Positions 32,146 to 40,792 are shown, numbered from the stretch's first letter. The stretch: DNA of 64,000 nt from Domibacillus mangrovi (GCF_001906925.1 NZ_MRWQ01000001.1:310001-374000); one strand, 5' to 3'. Notes: generated by a model not told the origin, from the sequence alone. Made by a program: numbers and translations.

Positions 32146-32988
32146 ATGAACATTGGCATTGTCGGAACAGGGAGCATCGGTACGGTACTGACTGAATCAT
32201 TCATTACATCCCATACCATTCCACCTGAATCTCTTTACGTATACAATCGTTCAATTGAAAAAGCATACCGATTGCAAAAATCTTTTCCAAGTATTCACGT
32301 TTGCCAAAACGTAAAACAAGTAGCTGAACAGACACAGCTGCTATTCATTGCAGTTCGTCAGCCTGATTTAAAGCCTCTTCTTGAATCCATTGCTCCATAC
32401 GTCACAGCAGACCACTGCCTTATCTCCACTGCAAGTGCGGTCTCCACGGCACAGATGGAATCCGTTCTTCCATGCGCGTGTGCACGTGTCATTCCTGCTG
32501 TCACGAACACCGCTTCAGCCGGTGGCATCCTTTATTCATTTGGCGACTCGTGTGGAACAGACTGGCAGAAAAAAATCATCGATTTATTAAATAACTTAGC
32601 TGGCGCTTCATTTGAAACGAACGATGAGATGATCCGGGCGGCATCTGATTTAACGGGTTGCGGGCCTGCTTTTTTCTCTAAAATGGCAAGCATGTATGCA
32701 AAAGAGGCGATGAAATACGGGCTTACAGATGAAGAAGCGGAAAAAATGTCGGTGCACATGATGATCGGTCTTGGCGAGTTGTTAAAAAAGAAAAATTGGT
32801 CATTGGATATGCTGACAGAGAGGACTGCTGCTAAAGGCGGCGTAACAGGACGCGGAATTGTAGTCATCGAAGAATTTGCGGGTGACTTGTTTTCATCGCT
32901 CTGCAAAATGACGCAGCAAAAAGCCGCTGAAGACAGAAAAGAGGCTTCTGCCACTTTTGGCATTGATACATCAATTCGACAAGATTAA
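32146..32988 (+). CDS. comER: ComER, pyrroline-5-carboxylate reductase-like protein
   Basis: The 280-residue protein has a Rossmann start MNIGIVGTGSIGTVL and the P5C reductase-type C-terminal helical domain (LTGCGPAFFSKM, AAKGGVTGRGI). It lies divergent to comEA as in B. subtilis, where comER is not needed for competence but affects sporulation and biofilm formation in some strains. Reductase activity on proline precursors is plausible but not shown by the sequence. AAGGAGATT precedes the ATG. Ends at a terminator shared with yqeM. Confidence 0.93.
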   Translation: MNIGIVGTGSIGTVLTESFITSHTIPPESLYVYNRSIEKAYRLQKSFPSIHVCQNVKQVAEQTQLLFIAVRQPDLKPLLESIAPYVTADHCLISTASAVSTAQMESVLPCACARVIPAVTNTASAGGILYSFGDSCGTDWQKKIIDLLNNLAGASFETNDEMIRAASDLTGCGPAFFSKMASMYAKEAMKYGLTDEEAEKMSVHMMIGLGELLKKKNWSLDMLTERTAAKGGVTGRGIVVIEEFAGDLFSSLCKMTQQKAAEDRKEASATFGIDTSIRQD

Positions 32989-33023
32989 CTCAGTTCCTTC
33001 TTCTTTACAAAGTCTTTACAAAA

Positions 33024-33056
33024 CAAAAAAAGAGCGGCGGTTTAGCTGCTCTTTTT
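33024..33056. terminator. Bidirectional terminator between comER and yqeM
   Basis: AAAAAAAGAGC and GCTCTTTTT pair around a GC-rich loop. The hairpin lies downstream of comER and overlaps the end of convergent yqeM. Confidence 0.85.
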
Positions 33057-33773
33057 CGCTTTGAAAAAAATCCGTTCTGACTCACTTGTTGGTGCATCAT
33101 TTGTAAAATCGGCGGTGACTGCTTCAATCGTAAAACCTGCTTCATCCAGCCACTTTTTATACAAATCAGGCGGAAATGTACGCTGCTGATGAAGCTCATC
33201 AAATCGCTCATATATGCCGTTTTCTGCTCGTACGAAAAATGTTAATTCATGCTCAATACTATTTGCTACTTCCCCGGGAAAGGCATTCCATATAAACGAA
33301 ATATCTTCCGCTGCATCCGCAAATGTCTGTGATTGAAATACGTGATTGATTTTATGTGTGGAATGTACATCAAATAAAAACAATCCGTCCTTTTCAAGAT
33401 GATTATACACAGATTGAAACGTTTTTTTTACATCATCTTCTGTCTCTAAATAATTAAGTGAATCGCAAAAAATTACCGCCGTTTGAAATAGACCGATACC
33501 GTCAAGTTCTCTCATGTCTTGTTGATAAAGAGGAATAGACAGCTTTTGTTCATCTACTTTTTCGCGGGCGATCGCTAACATATCATCTGATAAATCAATA
33601 CCCGTCACATCAAAGCCTGCTTGCACAAAACGGACAGCCAGTTCCCCTGTTCCGCAGCCAATATCGAGCAAGCGTCCTGCTTGTGCTTCTGAACAAAGCA
33701 TTGCTGTCCACTCTTCGTACGGCGCGTCCTTCATAAGCGAATCATAGACAGACGCAAACCGATTGTAACTCAT
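33042..33773 (-). CDS. yqeM: Class I SAM-dependent methyltransferase YqeM
   Basis: The 243-residue protein has motif I LLDIGCGTGELAVRF (about 42-56) and acidic motif II VTGIDLSDDML, a standard class I methyltransferase. The substrate is unknown. The ATG at 33773 overlaps the rsfS stop as ATGA, so translation is coupled; an in-frame start at 33809 lies inside rsfS. Last gene of the yqeH-aroE-yqeI-nadD-yqeK-rsfS-yqeM run, the same order as B. subtilis. Confidence 0.9.
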   Translation of the reverse strand: MSYNRFASVYDSLMKDAPYEEWTAMLCSEAQAGRLLDIGCGTGELAVRFVQAGFDVTGIDLSDDMLAIAREKVDEQKLSIPLYQQDMRELDGIGLFQTAVIFCDSLNYLETEDDVKKTFQSVYNHLEKDGLFLFDVHSTHKINHVFQSQTFADAAEDISFIWNAFPGEVANSIEHELTFFVRAENGIYERFDELHQQRTFPPDLYKKWLDEAGFTIEAVTADFTNDAPTSESERIFFKAKKSS

Positions 33774-34120
33774 GACGTTAAAACATCGACGTGCGGTGCA
33801 TCGCCCCATAGACGTTCCAAATTGTAATACACGCGCTCATCGCGGTGAAAAACATGAACGACGACATCTCCAATATCAATTAATACCCAACGCGCTTCGT
33901 CGAACCCTTCCATACGCTTAATGCCTACGCCAAATTCTTCTGCTTTATCTTTTACTTCACGGGCAATGGCCTGCACTTGCTTGTCGGAATTACCGTGGCA
34001 AATAACAAAATAATCAGCAACTGGTGAGATTCCCTCCATATCCAATGCGGTAATGTTTTCCGCCCGCTTATCATCTGCTGCTTTTGTCACTGCATGTAAA
34101 ATCATTTGTTGTTCTGTCAA
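33770..34120 (-). CDS. rsfS: Ribosomal silencing factor RsfS
   Basis: The 116-residue protein matches RsfS/YqeL, with DYFVICHGNSDKQVQAIA and the C-terminal WVLIDIGDVVVHVFH block. RsfS binds L14 on the 50S subunit and blocks joining with 30S when nutrients are scarce. It follows yqeK directly and overlaps yqeM by 4 bases. Operon context fits a ribosome and stress role. Confidence 0.95.
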   Translation of the reverse strand: MTEQQMILHAVTKAADDKRAENITALDMEGISPVADYFVICHGNSDKQVQAIAREVKDKAEEFGVGIKRMEGFDEARWVLIDIGDVVVHVFHRDERVYYNLERLWGDAPHVDVLTS

Positions 34121-34690
34121 TTAACCATCGTCTCCATTCTGAATAAAGTCATTGTACGTATCTATTGTCACCGGGAATACCGGTTGTTGTTTGCCTATTA
34201 AAAAAAGGATTGAATTTTTCACAGCGGCAAGGACGGCCTTCTCTAAATGAAGAGGTGCCAAAGCGCGAACATCATCTACTCCTGGAAAGCGGCGGCCCGG
34301 TTCAATGTAATCAGCAAGATAAATGATTTTCTCTAATTGCGTCATGCCTGGGCGTCCAGTTGTATGCCAACGAATGGCTGATAATACCTCTTCGTCCATG
34401 ATCCCCACTTCTTTTTGAACGAGAAATGCTCCAACCGGTGCGTGCCACAATTCATGATGAAAGTGCAACAGTCGTTCATCCATCTGTTCCTCAATTAATA
34501 ACTGCTTCATTTCTTCTTTTGGACGGAATTTCGCGTAATCATGAAAAATAGCCGCTAGTTCTGCTTTTTTCATATCTGCTCCATATGTTTGAGCGAGCTG
34601 GACCGCTGTTTCCATTACACCGACTGTATGTTCATACCTTCTATCTGTCAACTGTGCTTTGACAAGTTCAAGCGCCTTACTCTGCTTCAT
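34121..34690 (-). CDS. yqeK: YqeK, HD-domain bis(5'-nucleosyl)-tetraphosphatase (symmetrical)
   Basis: The 189-residue HD hydrolase has H21 (RRYEHTVGV) and the HD pair H50-D51 (AAIFHDYAK). YqeK-type enzymes split Ap4A to two ADP. The ATG at 34690 is 10 bases after GGAG; another in-frame ATG at 34699 lies only one base after it. It overlaps the nadD 3' end by 14 bases. nadD-yqeK pairing is conserved in Firmicutes. Confidence 0.93.
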   Translation of the reverse strand: MKQSKALELVKAQLTDRRYEHTVGVMETAVQLAQTYGADMKKAELAAIFHDYAKFRPKEEMKQLLIEEQMDERLLHFHHELWHAPVGAFLVQKEVGIMDEEVLSAIRWHTTGRPGMTQLEKIIYLADYIEPGRRFPGVDDVRALAPLHLEKAVLAAVKNSILFLIGKQQPVFPVTIDTYNDFIQNGDDG

Positions 34691-35249
34691 AAAGACCATT
34701 CTCCTCTATATAGCGAATGACATCGTCTGGTAGTAAATACAAAAGCGAGTCTCCATTCGCTGCTCTTTCACGCAGAACAGTAGATGACAGATGAATTTCC
34801 GGCGTCTCAATAAGCGTAATCCTGTATGGGGTTTCTCTCGAATAGCCTGGACGCTTCACACCGACAAAGTTGATTATTTGGGCTAATTCATCAATTTCTT
34901 GCCAATTCGGCAAATATTCGATCATGTCTGCGCCAATAATAAAATAAAATGACGTATCCGGTTCTTTCATCAATAATTCCCTCATCGTATCAATTGTATA
35001 CGAGACACCGGCACGGTTTATTTCAGCTGTTTCCAACCGAAAAAAATCATTTCCTTTTATCGCAAGTTCCGTCATACGTAGTCTTGCTTCATCGCTTACA
35101 TGACCGTCTAACTTTTTATGCGGCGGTACCGAGTTCGGCATAAACCGCACTTCTTCAAGATCTAACGTATGCAGCACTTCGTTTGCCATCACTAAATGTC
35201 CGATATGAGGCGGATTAAATGTTCCGCCCATTATCCCGACTTTTCTCAT
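34677..35249 (-). CDS. nadD: Nicotinate-nucleotide adenylyltransferase
   Basis: The 190-residue nucleotidyltransferase makes deamido-NAD from nicotinate mononucleotide and ATP. The GGTFNPPHIGHL motif (8-19) and a C-terminal ISxTxxR-like HLSSTVLRERAANG are visible. The ATG at 35249 overlaps the yqeI stop by 4 bases. Ordinary length and context. Confidence 0.96.
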   Translation of the reverse strand: MRKVGIMGGTFNPPHIGHLVMANEVLHTLDLEEVRFMPNSVPPHKKLDGHVSDEARLRMTELAIKGNDFFRLETAEINRAGVSYTIDTMRELLMKEPDTSFYFIIGADMIEYLPNWQEIDELAQIINFVGVKRPGYSRETPYRITLIETPEIHLSSTVLRERAANGDSLLYLLPDDVIRYIEENGLYEAE

Positions 35250-35539
35250 CTCGGCAAGGCGATTTTTTTGTTTTCTTTTGATTCTTTATATAGTACGACC
35301 GTATGGCCGATTAATTGAACGAGCTCTGCTTTTGCACCCTTTGCAAGTGCTTTTGCAACGTCATGTTTATCGTCTTCATTGTTTTGTAAAATGCTAATTT
35401 TAATGAGTTCGCGCACTTCAAGTGCTTCCGCGATTTGGGCCGTCATGTTATCATTCACGCCGCCTTTGCCTACTTGAAAAATAGGTGTAATATGATGCGC
35501 TTCTGCACGCAAAAATCGTTTTTGTTTTCCTGTTAACAT
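35246..35539 (-). CDS. yqeI: YhbY-family RNA-binding protein YqeI (CRM domain)
   Basis: The 97-residue protein is a single CRM domain: MLTGKQKRFLRAEAHHITP, then the GKGGVNDNM loop, a GxxG-like RNA-binding signature, and a basic C-terminus. Such proteins associate with pre-50S particles. ATG at 35539 is chosen because it gives family length after GGAGG; an in-frame TTG at 35557 overlaps aroE. It sits between aroE and nadD. Confidence 0.93.
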   Translation of the reverse strand: MLTGKQKRFLRAEAHHITPIFQVGKGGVNDNMTAQIAEALEVRELIKISILQNNEDDKHDVAKALAKGAKAELVQLIGHTVVLYKESKENKKIALPR

Positions 35540-35546
35540 GTTATGT

Positions 35547-36380
35547 TTATCCTCCAAGTCTTTCTTGCACTATTTTCATCATCCGTTTCGGATCTGCATA
35601 TGTACCTGTCCATTTTTCAAACGCAAGTGCTCCTTGATATGCAAACATTTTCATACCGTTTTGTACACGAGCACCGTGCTTTTTAGCCTCTTTCATAATG
35701 AATGTTTCAGCAGGATTATAAATAATATCTGATAAAAAAGCATCCGAGCGAATGTTCGTTAATTGAAGCGGTGACGCGTTTACTTTCGGAGACATGCCAA
35801 TAGACGTTGTTTGAATAATTATATCGTAGTTAGCCAGGTTCCTTTCTGCTTCTTCCATTGTAAAAGCAGCTGTTTCGACCAAGTATGGGCAGCTTTCTTT
35901 TAACTGAAGCGCATTATCAGGCGTACGATTTGCAATATCAACTTGTTTAGCACCCTGCTGTCCAAATGTGTAATAAATGGCCCGCGCCGCGCCGCCTGCA
36001 CCAATAATTAAAATGCGTTTATCCAAAACAGGCTGGCCATACTCTTCATGCAAACCGCGAATAAACCCTTCACCGTCTGTATTATAGCCTATGAAGCGTC
36101 CATTTATATTCACAACCGTATTGACAGCGCCAATCGCTGTAGCCAAAGGATCTACTTCATCCAGAAGAGGTATAATCGCTGTTTTATGAGGTATAGTTAC
36201 GTTAAAACCAGCAACACCAATCGCTTTCATCCCTTTGATGGCTGCCGGCAAATTTTCTCTGTTAACATGAAATGCCTGATAATGTGCATTGATTCCAAGC
36301 GATGAAAAAGCATCATTGTGCATCGCTGGAGACAACGAATGCGCGATTGGATCCCCGATTACTCCATACAATTTTCCCAT
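35547..36380 (-). CDS. aroE: Shikimate dehydrogenase (NADP+)
   Basis: The 277-residue enzyme reduces 3-dehydroshikimate in aromatic amino acid synthesis. The shikimate site SLSPAMHND (15-23), catalytic lysine K66 in NVTIPHKTA and the NADP loop GAGGAARAI are visible. AAGGTGGAG precedes the ATG. It lies between yqeH and yqeI, away from other aro genes, as in B. subtilis. Confidence 0.96.
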   Translation of the reverse strand: MGKLYGVIGDPIAHSLSPAMHNDAFSSLGINAHYQAFHVNRENLPAAIKGMKAIGVAGFNVTIPHKTAIIPLLDEVDPLATAIGAVNTVVNINGRFIGYNTDGEGFIRGLHEEYGQPVLDKRILIIGAGGAARAIYYTFGQQGAKQVDIANRTPDNALQLKESCPYLVETAAFTMEEAERNLANYDIIIQTTSIGMSPKVNASPLQLTNIRSDAFLSDIIYNPAETFIMKEAKKHGARVQNGMKMFAYQGALAFEKWTGTYADPKRMMKIVQERLGG

Positions 36381-36396
36381 GTGACTTTCTCCACCT

Positions 36397-37497
36397 TTAA
36401 ATTAACGATTTGCGAAGTGTGATCGCTGCTCCTTTTGGCACGTACGCGGCTACTTTTGCTCCTGCTTCATTCACCGTGATCCAGCCAAGACCGGAGAAAA
36501 CAATATCCGTTTTCGCTTCTTTAATTGTCCATTCCTGCCGTACAAACTCAAGTGCTTTTCTATCTTTTCCAGCCGGTTTTAAAAGCTCGCCTGCATGGTT
36601 CTCATATAAATCATCAGCTTTATCTATTTTTGTCCGGTGTATGTCAATATCATTAGACGTATGGCAAATAAATGAACGTCTTCCGCCGCTTATATAGTCA
36701 AACCGGGCAAGACCGCCAAAAAAAAGTGTTTGTCCTTCATTTAATTGAAAGACTTTCGGCTTAATTTCTTTTTTTGGTAAAAGTACTTTCAACTCTTCTT
36801 TGTCAACAAAATGAGCCATTTGATGATGGTTAATGATTCCTGGTGTATCCACAAGTACATGGCCGTCCGAAAGCGGAATTTCGATCATATCAAGCGTCGT
36901 ACCTGGAAAATGAGATGTTGTAATAATATCCCCTTCACCGGTAATCTCTTTAATAATGCGGTTAATAAACGTTGATTTCCCAACATTTGTACAACCGACA
37001 ACGTATACATCTTTTCCATTCCGGTAATGCTCAATGGCATCCGCCGCATCGCGAACGGCTTTTCCTTGCGACGCACTGATCAGAAGTACATCGACTGGTT
37101 TTAAACCGAGTTGACTTGCTTCATGGCGCATCCAATGAATCAGTTTTTCCTGTTTCACAGATTTCGGCAGTAAATCAGATTTATTCCCAATCAAAAGCAC
37201 CGGGTTTTTTCCAGCGAAACGATGCAGACCTGGTAGCCAGCTTCCGTTAAAGTCAAAAATATCAACAATTTTCACGATCAATGATTCTGTATCGCCAACC
37301 GTGTTTAAAATCTTTAAAAAGTCATCGTCTGTAAGGGCGACATCTTGCACTTCATTGTAATGTTTCAGTCTGAAGCAACGTTTACAGACAACAACTTCTT
37401 TTTCAAGTGCTGATGCTGGTGCATAGCCAAGACCATCCGGATTTGTCGTTTGAATGGTAACACCGCATCCATCACACGTTATTTGTTCATTGTTCAC
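36397..37497 (-). CDS. yqeH: YqeH, circularly permuted GTPase for 30S assembly
   Basis: The 366-residue GTPase begins with a zinc site (C8, C11, C38, C41). The permuted motif order is NKSD (105-108) before GCTNVGKS (168-175) and DTPG (217-220). It is needed for 30S maturation and 16S rRNA stability. GTG at 37497 lies 6 bases after GGAGGAAAG and gives B. subtilis length; an in-frame ATG five codons up forms part of the ribosome-binding site. It overlaps yqeG by 4 bases. Confidence 0.95.
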   Translation of the reverse strand: MNNEQITCDGCGVTIQTTNPDGLGYAPASALEKEVVVCKRCFRLKHYNEVQDVALTDDDFLKILNTVGDTESLIVKIVDIFDFNGSWLPGLHRFAGKNPVLLIGNKSDLLPKSVKQEKLIHWMRHEASQLGLKPVDVLLISASQGKAVRDAADAIEHYRNGKDVYVVGCTNVGKSTFINRIIKEITGEGDIITTSHFPGTTLDMIEIPLSDGHVLVDTPGIINHHQMAHFVDKEELKVLLPKKEIKPKVFQLNEGQTLFFGGLARFDYISGGRRSFICHTSNDIDIHRTKIDKADDLYENHAGELLKPAGKDRKALEFVRQEWTIKEAKTDIVFSGLGWITVNEAGAKVAAYVPKGAAITLRKSLI

Positions 37498-38015
37498 TGT
37501 CTTTCCTCCCATTGAATCATTCCTTTACGGCGAAAAAAGTTCATTAACTGACGTTCAATTTTCCGGTTAATTCGCGTCCAGAAACCGTCCGTTGCCGCGA
37601 TAGGAATAACCAAAATTGTGTGAATCCCGCTCCGATTACCACCGAATACATCGGTTAGCAGCTGATCACCAATCATAACCGTTTCACTTTTTTGTACATT
37701 CAACAACTTGATCGCTTTTCTGAATGCATGCCCCATCGGTTTTCGCGCTTCAAAAATGTAGGGCAAATCAAGCGGTGTTGAAAACGAACTGACCCGGGTT
37801 TGATTATTATTGGAAACGATGAGCACTTTAATGCCTGCATCGCGCATTTTATTAAACCATTCTAATAATTCCGGTGTTGCATCTGGACGATCCCATGCTA
37901 CAAGCGTGTTATCTAGATCCGTAATAATCGCTTTAATCCCTTTTTGCGCCAGATGTTCCGGTTCTATTTCCAGAATACTTTTCACTTGCTCATTTGGCAA
38001 AAATAATTTTAACAC
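37494..38015 (-). CDS. yqeG: YqeG, HAD-family phosphatase (YqeG IIIA-type)
   Basis: The 173-residue HAD-like hydrolase has the nucleophile motif IITDLDNTL (D33, D35), ISNN (motif II) and MIGDQLLTDVFGGNRSG (motif III-IV). The yeast relative Gep4 is a phosphatidylglycerophosphate phosphatase, so a lipid substrate is possible but unproven here. GTG at 38015 follows AGAGGTG. First gene of the yqeG-yqeH-aroE run. Confidence 0.93.
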   Translation of the reverse strand: MLKLFLPNEQVKSILEIEPEHLAQKGIKAIITDLDNTLVAWDRPDATPELLEWFNKMRDAGIKVLIVSNNNQTRVSSFSTPLDLPYIFEARKPMGHAFRKAIKLLNVQKSETVMIGDQLLTDVFGGNRSGIHTILVIPIAATDGFWTRINRKIERQLMNFFRRKGMIQWEERQ

Positions 38016-38125
38016 AATTTACACCTCTAATTTCAGTCTTACCATCCTATCATAGCTGATTTTTTCATATGTGACAAAACAATAATAAGTCTAAAAATGT
38101 TTCGACAATTTTCTATTTCCTATTT

Positions 38126-38224
38126 TGTGGATAACTTTATGCACAAATCCACAACTGATATATAAAGACTCCTGCCATTTATTATACAGTTCACCATTAC
38201 TTATCCACGCCTGCCTGTGGAAAA
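38126..38224. promoter_or_regulatory. DnaA-box cluster upstream of sda
   Basis: TGTGGATAA (38126-38134) is a perfect DnaA box on the minus strand. TTATCCACG (38201-38209) and TGTGGAAAA (38216-38224) each differ from it at one position, and AAATCCACA (38145-38153) is a weaker match. The 38216 box overlaps the expected -35 of sda. In B. subtilis DnaA activates sda to couple replication with the sporulation checkpoint. Confidence 0.8.
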
Positions 38225-38244
38225 AGGAACGATTGTTCTATAAT
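38216..38244 (+). promoter_or_regulatory. Probable sda promoter
   Basis: A perfect TATAAT (38239-38244) lies 17 bases after TGTGGA (38216-38221), a poor -35 that falls within a DnaA box. A weak -35 under a DnaA box fits an activated promoter. Confidence 0.55.
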
Positions 38245-38303
38245 TGTTTTTTTGATAAACTAGAACAAAGCTTCACTATTACTTTTTTTGGAGATGAGTA
38301 TCT

Positions 38304-38447
38304 ATGCGTACACTGTCCGATCATTTACTTCTTTTTTCCTATAAAAAAGCGACCAAGCTTAAATTAAGTGCTGATTTCATTGCTTTAATAGAACAAGAAA
38401 TGAAACGCCGTATTGTTCATCAACAAGAAAAACAACCTAAAAAGTAA
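38304..38447 (+). CDS. sda: Sporulation checkpoint protein Sda
   Basis: The 47-residue protein begins [19 protein letters not shown] and contains [13 protein letters not shown], matching the two-helix hairpin of B. subtilis Sda (46 residues). Sda binds the histidine kinases KinA and KinB and blocks the phosphorelay when replication is impaired. TTGGAGATGAG lies about 8 bases before the ATG. It sits upstream of and divergent to yqeG as in B. subtilis, with DnaA boxes in its promoter region. Confidence 0.93.
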   Translation: MRTLSDHLLLFSYKKATKLKLSADFIALIEQEMKRRIVHQQEKQPKK

Positions 38448-38464
38448 TATAACCAGATCTCCCG

Positions 38465-38472
38465 CATACGAT
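38465..38472 (+). promoter_or_regulatory. Possible sigma-E/K-type -10 element of sigK
   Basis: CATACGAT, 23 bases before the sigK ATG, fits the -10 of mother-cell sigma factors (CATACNNT). ATATAA, 12 bases upstream, could serve as the -35. Confidence 0.5.
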
Positions 38473-38494
38473 AATCGATAAAGGGGGGATCTTC

Positions 38495-39259
38495 ATGATT
38501 GAACTGGCTGCCGCTCTCTCTTTTTTATTGAAAGAAGCGGTTTTTTTCGTTTCGTACGTGAAACATAATGCTTTTCCACACCCACTTTCTGCCGAAGACG
38601 AAAAGAAATATCTGGCACTCCATGAGCAAGGTGACCGCCATGCCCGGACAAAGCTGATTGAGCATAACTTGCGACTCGTAGCTCACATTGTCAAAAAATT
38701 TGAAAAGACAAATGAAGACACAGAAGATTTGATTTCTATCGGCACGATCGGGTTAATTAAAGGCATTGAAAGCTACTCTGGCAAAAAAGGGACGAAACTG
38801 GCGACCTATGCAGCGCGATGTATTGAAAATGAAATTCTCATGTATTTTCGCACATTGAAGAAAACGAAAAAGGACATCTCTTTATACGACCCCGTTGGAC
38901 GCGATAAAGAAGGTAATGAAATCAGCTTGCTTGATCTATTAAAAACAGAAGATGAAGACATCGCTGCACGTCTGTCACTTGAGATGGATATCGAACAGAT
39001 GAAAAGCTGTCTTGCTGTTTTAGATGCACGAGAAACAGCAGTCATCGCTGCTCGTTACGGGATCGGTAACGGCAGTGATAAAACACAGCGGGAAATTGCC
39101 GCCGAGATGAATATTTCACGTAGCTATGTGTCACGAATCGAAAAGCGGGCACTAGCCAAAATGATGCAAGAATTCAAGAAACTTTCGACAAAACAAAAAA
39201 GAGGCTCCAAAGAAACTCTTTTGGAGCACCCATCCACTCGTCTGCCATCAGTCGATTGA
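38495..39259 (+). CDS. sigK: RNA polymerase sporulation sigma factor pro-sigma-K
   Basis: The 254-residue protein carries a hydrophobic 20-residue pro-sequence ([10 protein letters not shown] to FFVS) before YVKHNAF, where SpoIVFB would cut. Region 2 (AEDLIS-like [21 protein letters not shown]) and region 4 with a helix-turn-helix ([24 protein letters not shown]) follow. It directs late mother-cell genes for coat and cortex. In B. subtilis 168 the gene is split by the skin element; here it is continuous. AAGGGGGGAT lies before the ATG. Confidence 0.96.
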   Translation: MIELAAALSFLLKEAVFFVSYVKHNAFPHPLSAEDEKKYLALHEQGDRHARTKLIEHNLRLVAHIVKKFEKTNEDTEDLISIGTIGLIKGIESYSGKKGTKLATYAARCIENEILMYFRTLKKTKKDISLYDPVGRDKEGNEISLLDLLKTEDEDIAARLSLEMDIEQMKSCLAVLDARETAVIAARYGIGNGSDKTQREIAAEMNISRSYVSRIEKRALAKMMQEFKKLSTKQKRGSKETLLEHPSTRLPSVD

Positions 39260-39319
39260 TGCAGAAATCATAACACCTGTTACAGTCGCCAGCAACAACC
39301 CTAAAATCATCATAACCAT
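39248..39319 (-). CDS. Candidate 23-residue hydrophobic peptide
   Basis: An ATG at 39319, 10 bases after AAAGGAG, opens a frame of 23 codons starting [19 protein letters not shown] and ending SASID. It would be a single membrane helix. The 3' end overlaps the sigK terminus by 12 bases in antisense. It lies alone in the 139-base gap between convergent sigK and mtnN. I do not recognise a family, and such short frames arise by chance, but the binding site is good. Confidence 0.35.
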   Translation of the reverse strand: MVMMILGLLLATVTGVMISASID

Positions 39320-39398
39320 TCTAGCAACACTCCTTTTCAATTCCACTTCTATCATTTCTACTACTTTATCATAAATTAACCGTTTTGTTATCGTTTTC

Positions 39399-40100
39399 TT
39401 ACTCTTTTCCGAGTTCTTCTGTCATTTTCATGACGAGATTCGCCGAATGAAGACCTGCTTTTGGCAAGAACTGTTCAAATGAAATATCCGATTCTTTTCC
39501 CGCAATATCAGAAAGCGCACGAATGATGACAAATGGAACATTAAATTGATGGGCCACTTGTGCGATCGCTGCTGCTTCCATTTCAACCGCCTGCAAATTC
39601 ATAAATTTTTCAGCAATAGCCTGTACACGCACCGGATCATTCATAAATGAATCTCCTGTCGCAATTAATCCTTTCACTGTTTTTACATTTTGATCCACTT
39701 CTGCACAAGCAGCAGCGATTTGAATGAGACGCGCGTCTGCTATAAACGCCGCCGGTAGCTGCGGTACTTGGCCATACTCGTATCCAAATGCTGTCACATC
39801 AACATCATGATAACGCACTTCAGATGAAATAACGATATCGCCAACCTGTAATTCTGGAGAGAGTCCACCTGCAGATCCCGTATTAATGATGATATCCGGT
39901 TGGAATTCGTGAATAAGTACAGAAGTCGTCATCGCCGCGTTTACCTTCCCAATTCCCGAACGAAGCAAGATGACGTCAACACCACATAATGTACCTGTTG
40001 TATACTCGCTGCCTGCGATTGTCTTCACTTCTTTATTTTCCATCGCTTTACGTAAAATCAATACTTCTTCTTCCATAGCACCAATAATAGCTATTTTCAT
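39399..40100 (-). CDS. mtnN: 5'-methylthioadenosine/S-adenosylhomocysteine nucleosidase
   Basis: The 233-residue enzyme hydrolyses MTA and S-adenosylhomocysteine, recycling methionine and feeding the LuxS path. The start [20 protein letters not shown] and the [10 protein letters not shown] block with its catalytic acid, plus RALSDIAG, are visible. The ATG at 40100 lies 9 bases after GGGAG; an in-frame ATG 11 codons up would overlap the yrrS terminator region. Follows yrrS as in B. subtilis. Confidence 0.95.
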   Translation of the reverse strand: MKIAIIGAMEEEVLILRKAMENKEVKTIAGSEYTTGTLCGVDVILLRSGIGKVNAAMTTSVLIHEFQPDIIINTGSAGGLSPELQVGDIVISSEVRYHDVDVTAFGYEYGQVPQLPAAFIADARLIQIAAACAEVDQNVKTVKGLIATGDSFMNDPVRVQAIAEKFMNLQAVEMEAAAIAQVAHQFNVPFVIIRALSDIAGKESDISFEQFLPKAGLHSANLVMKMTEELGKE

Positions 40101-40129
40101 TATAAACCACTCCCTCTTCTCTTTTTCCC

Positions 40130-40160
40130 ACAAAAAAACCCGCCGTCAAAGCGGGCCCTT
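40130..40160 (-). terminator. Terminator after yrrS
   Basis: CCCGC and GCGGG pair around a 7-base loop, followed by seven U, just beyond the yrrS stop; mtnN therefore probably needs readthrough or its own promoter. Confidence 0.85.
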
Positions 40161-40162
40161 TA

Positions 40163-40792
40163 TTAATGTCCTTTATCGTTTTGCTCTAGCTTCTGCACTT
40201 TGACCGGTTTCCATCCCTGTCCCTCTACCCATTCAATGTAAACTCGGTACGCATCATTTTGATCCGCTTTAGGCGAAACGGTACCAATCGCTCCTTTAGG
40301 TCCATTTCCACTTATGTACCAAACTGTCATGTCATCCGAAGCGATGCCTGTTGCGTAGGAAATTGCCTTTACTTTTTCCTGCCAGTCTGTTGAATTCATT
40401 TCAAATGAAGATGTATGCGTACCTGATTGAGATGTACCAACACCTTCCCAATTCGGATCAACAATATCTTTTTCTACATTCGGCTCCGAACCTTCTTTTA
40501 CAATCACTTTCTCAGTCGGTTCCTCTTCTTTAACAGACTCTTCTTTAACAGGTTCTTTTGTTGCAGCTGATTCTGGTTCCTCTTCTTTCTTTTCATCATC
40601 TGTTACAGCAGCTGTCTGCTCTTGTGCCCTTTTTGCTTCTTCTGTAGCGACCGGTTCTTCATTATTTCCCCCCGCAAAAATCGTAAATCCGACAATAATG
40701 ATAAGCATCGCGACAACTGCGATAGCTGTATTTAAAATACGGTTTGTTTTTCTCCGCTTTGTTTTGCGTTCTGCACGCGACGTTTGTTCCAT
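40163..40792 (-). CDS. yrrS: YrrS family (DUF1510) membrane protein
   Basis: The 209-residue protein has a basic cytoplasmic start, one transmembrane helix (about 21-41), a Glu/Lys-rich low-complexity linker (about 45-110) and a conserved C-terminal DUF1510 domain ending in WVEGQGWKPVKVQKLE. This is the plan of B. subtilis YrrS, a protein of unknown role linked to the cell wall by its usual neighbour pbpI. pbpI is absent here; greA lies directly upstream. Confidence 0.88.
   Translation of the reverse strand: MEQTSRAERKTKRRKTNRILNTAIAVVAMLIIIVGFTIFAGGNNEEPVATEEAKRAQEQTAAVTDDEKKEEEPESAATKEPVKEESVKEEEPTEKVIVKEGSEPNVEKDIVDPNWEGVGTSQSGTHTSSFEMNSTDWQEKVKAISYATGIASDDMTVWYISGNGPKGAIGTVSPKADQNDAYRVYIEWVEGQGWKPVKVQKLEQNDKGH

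Noticed and set aside
38016-38303. An additional gene between yqeG and sda
   Set aside because: No frame with a binding site is visible; the stretch is AT-rich and holds DnaA boxes and the sda promoter only.
39202-39230. GCTCCAAAG/CTTTTGGAGC hairpin as a sigK terminator
   Set aside because: It lies inside the sigK coding end and has no T run after it; I could not support terminator function.
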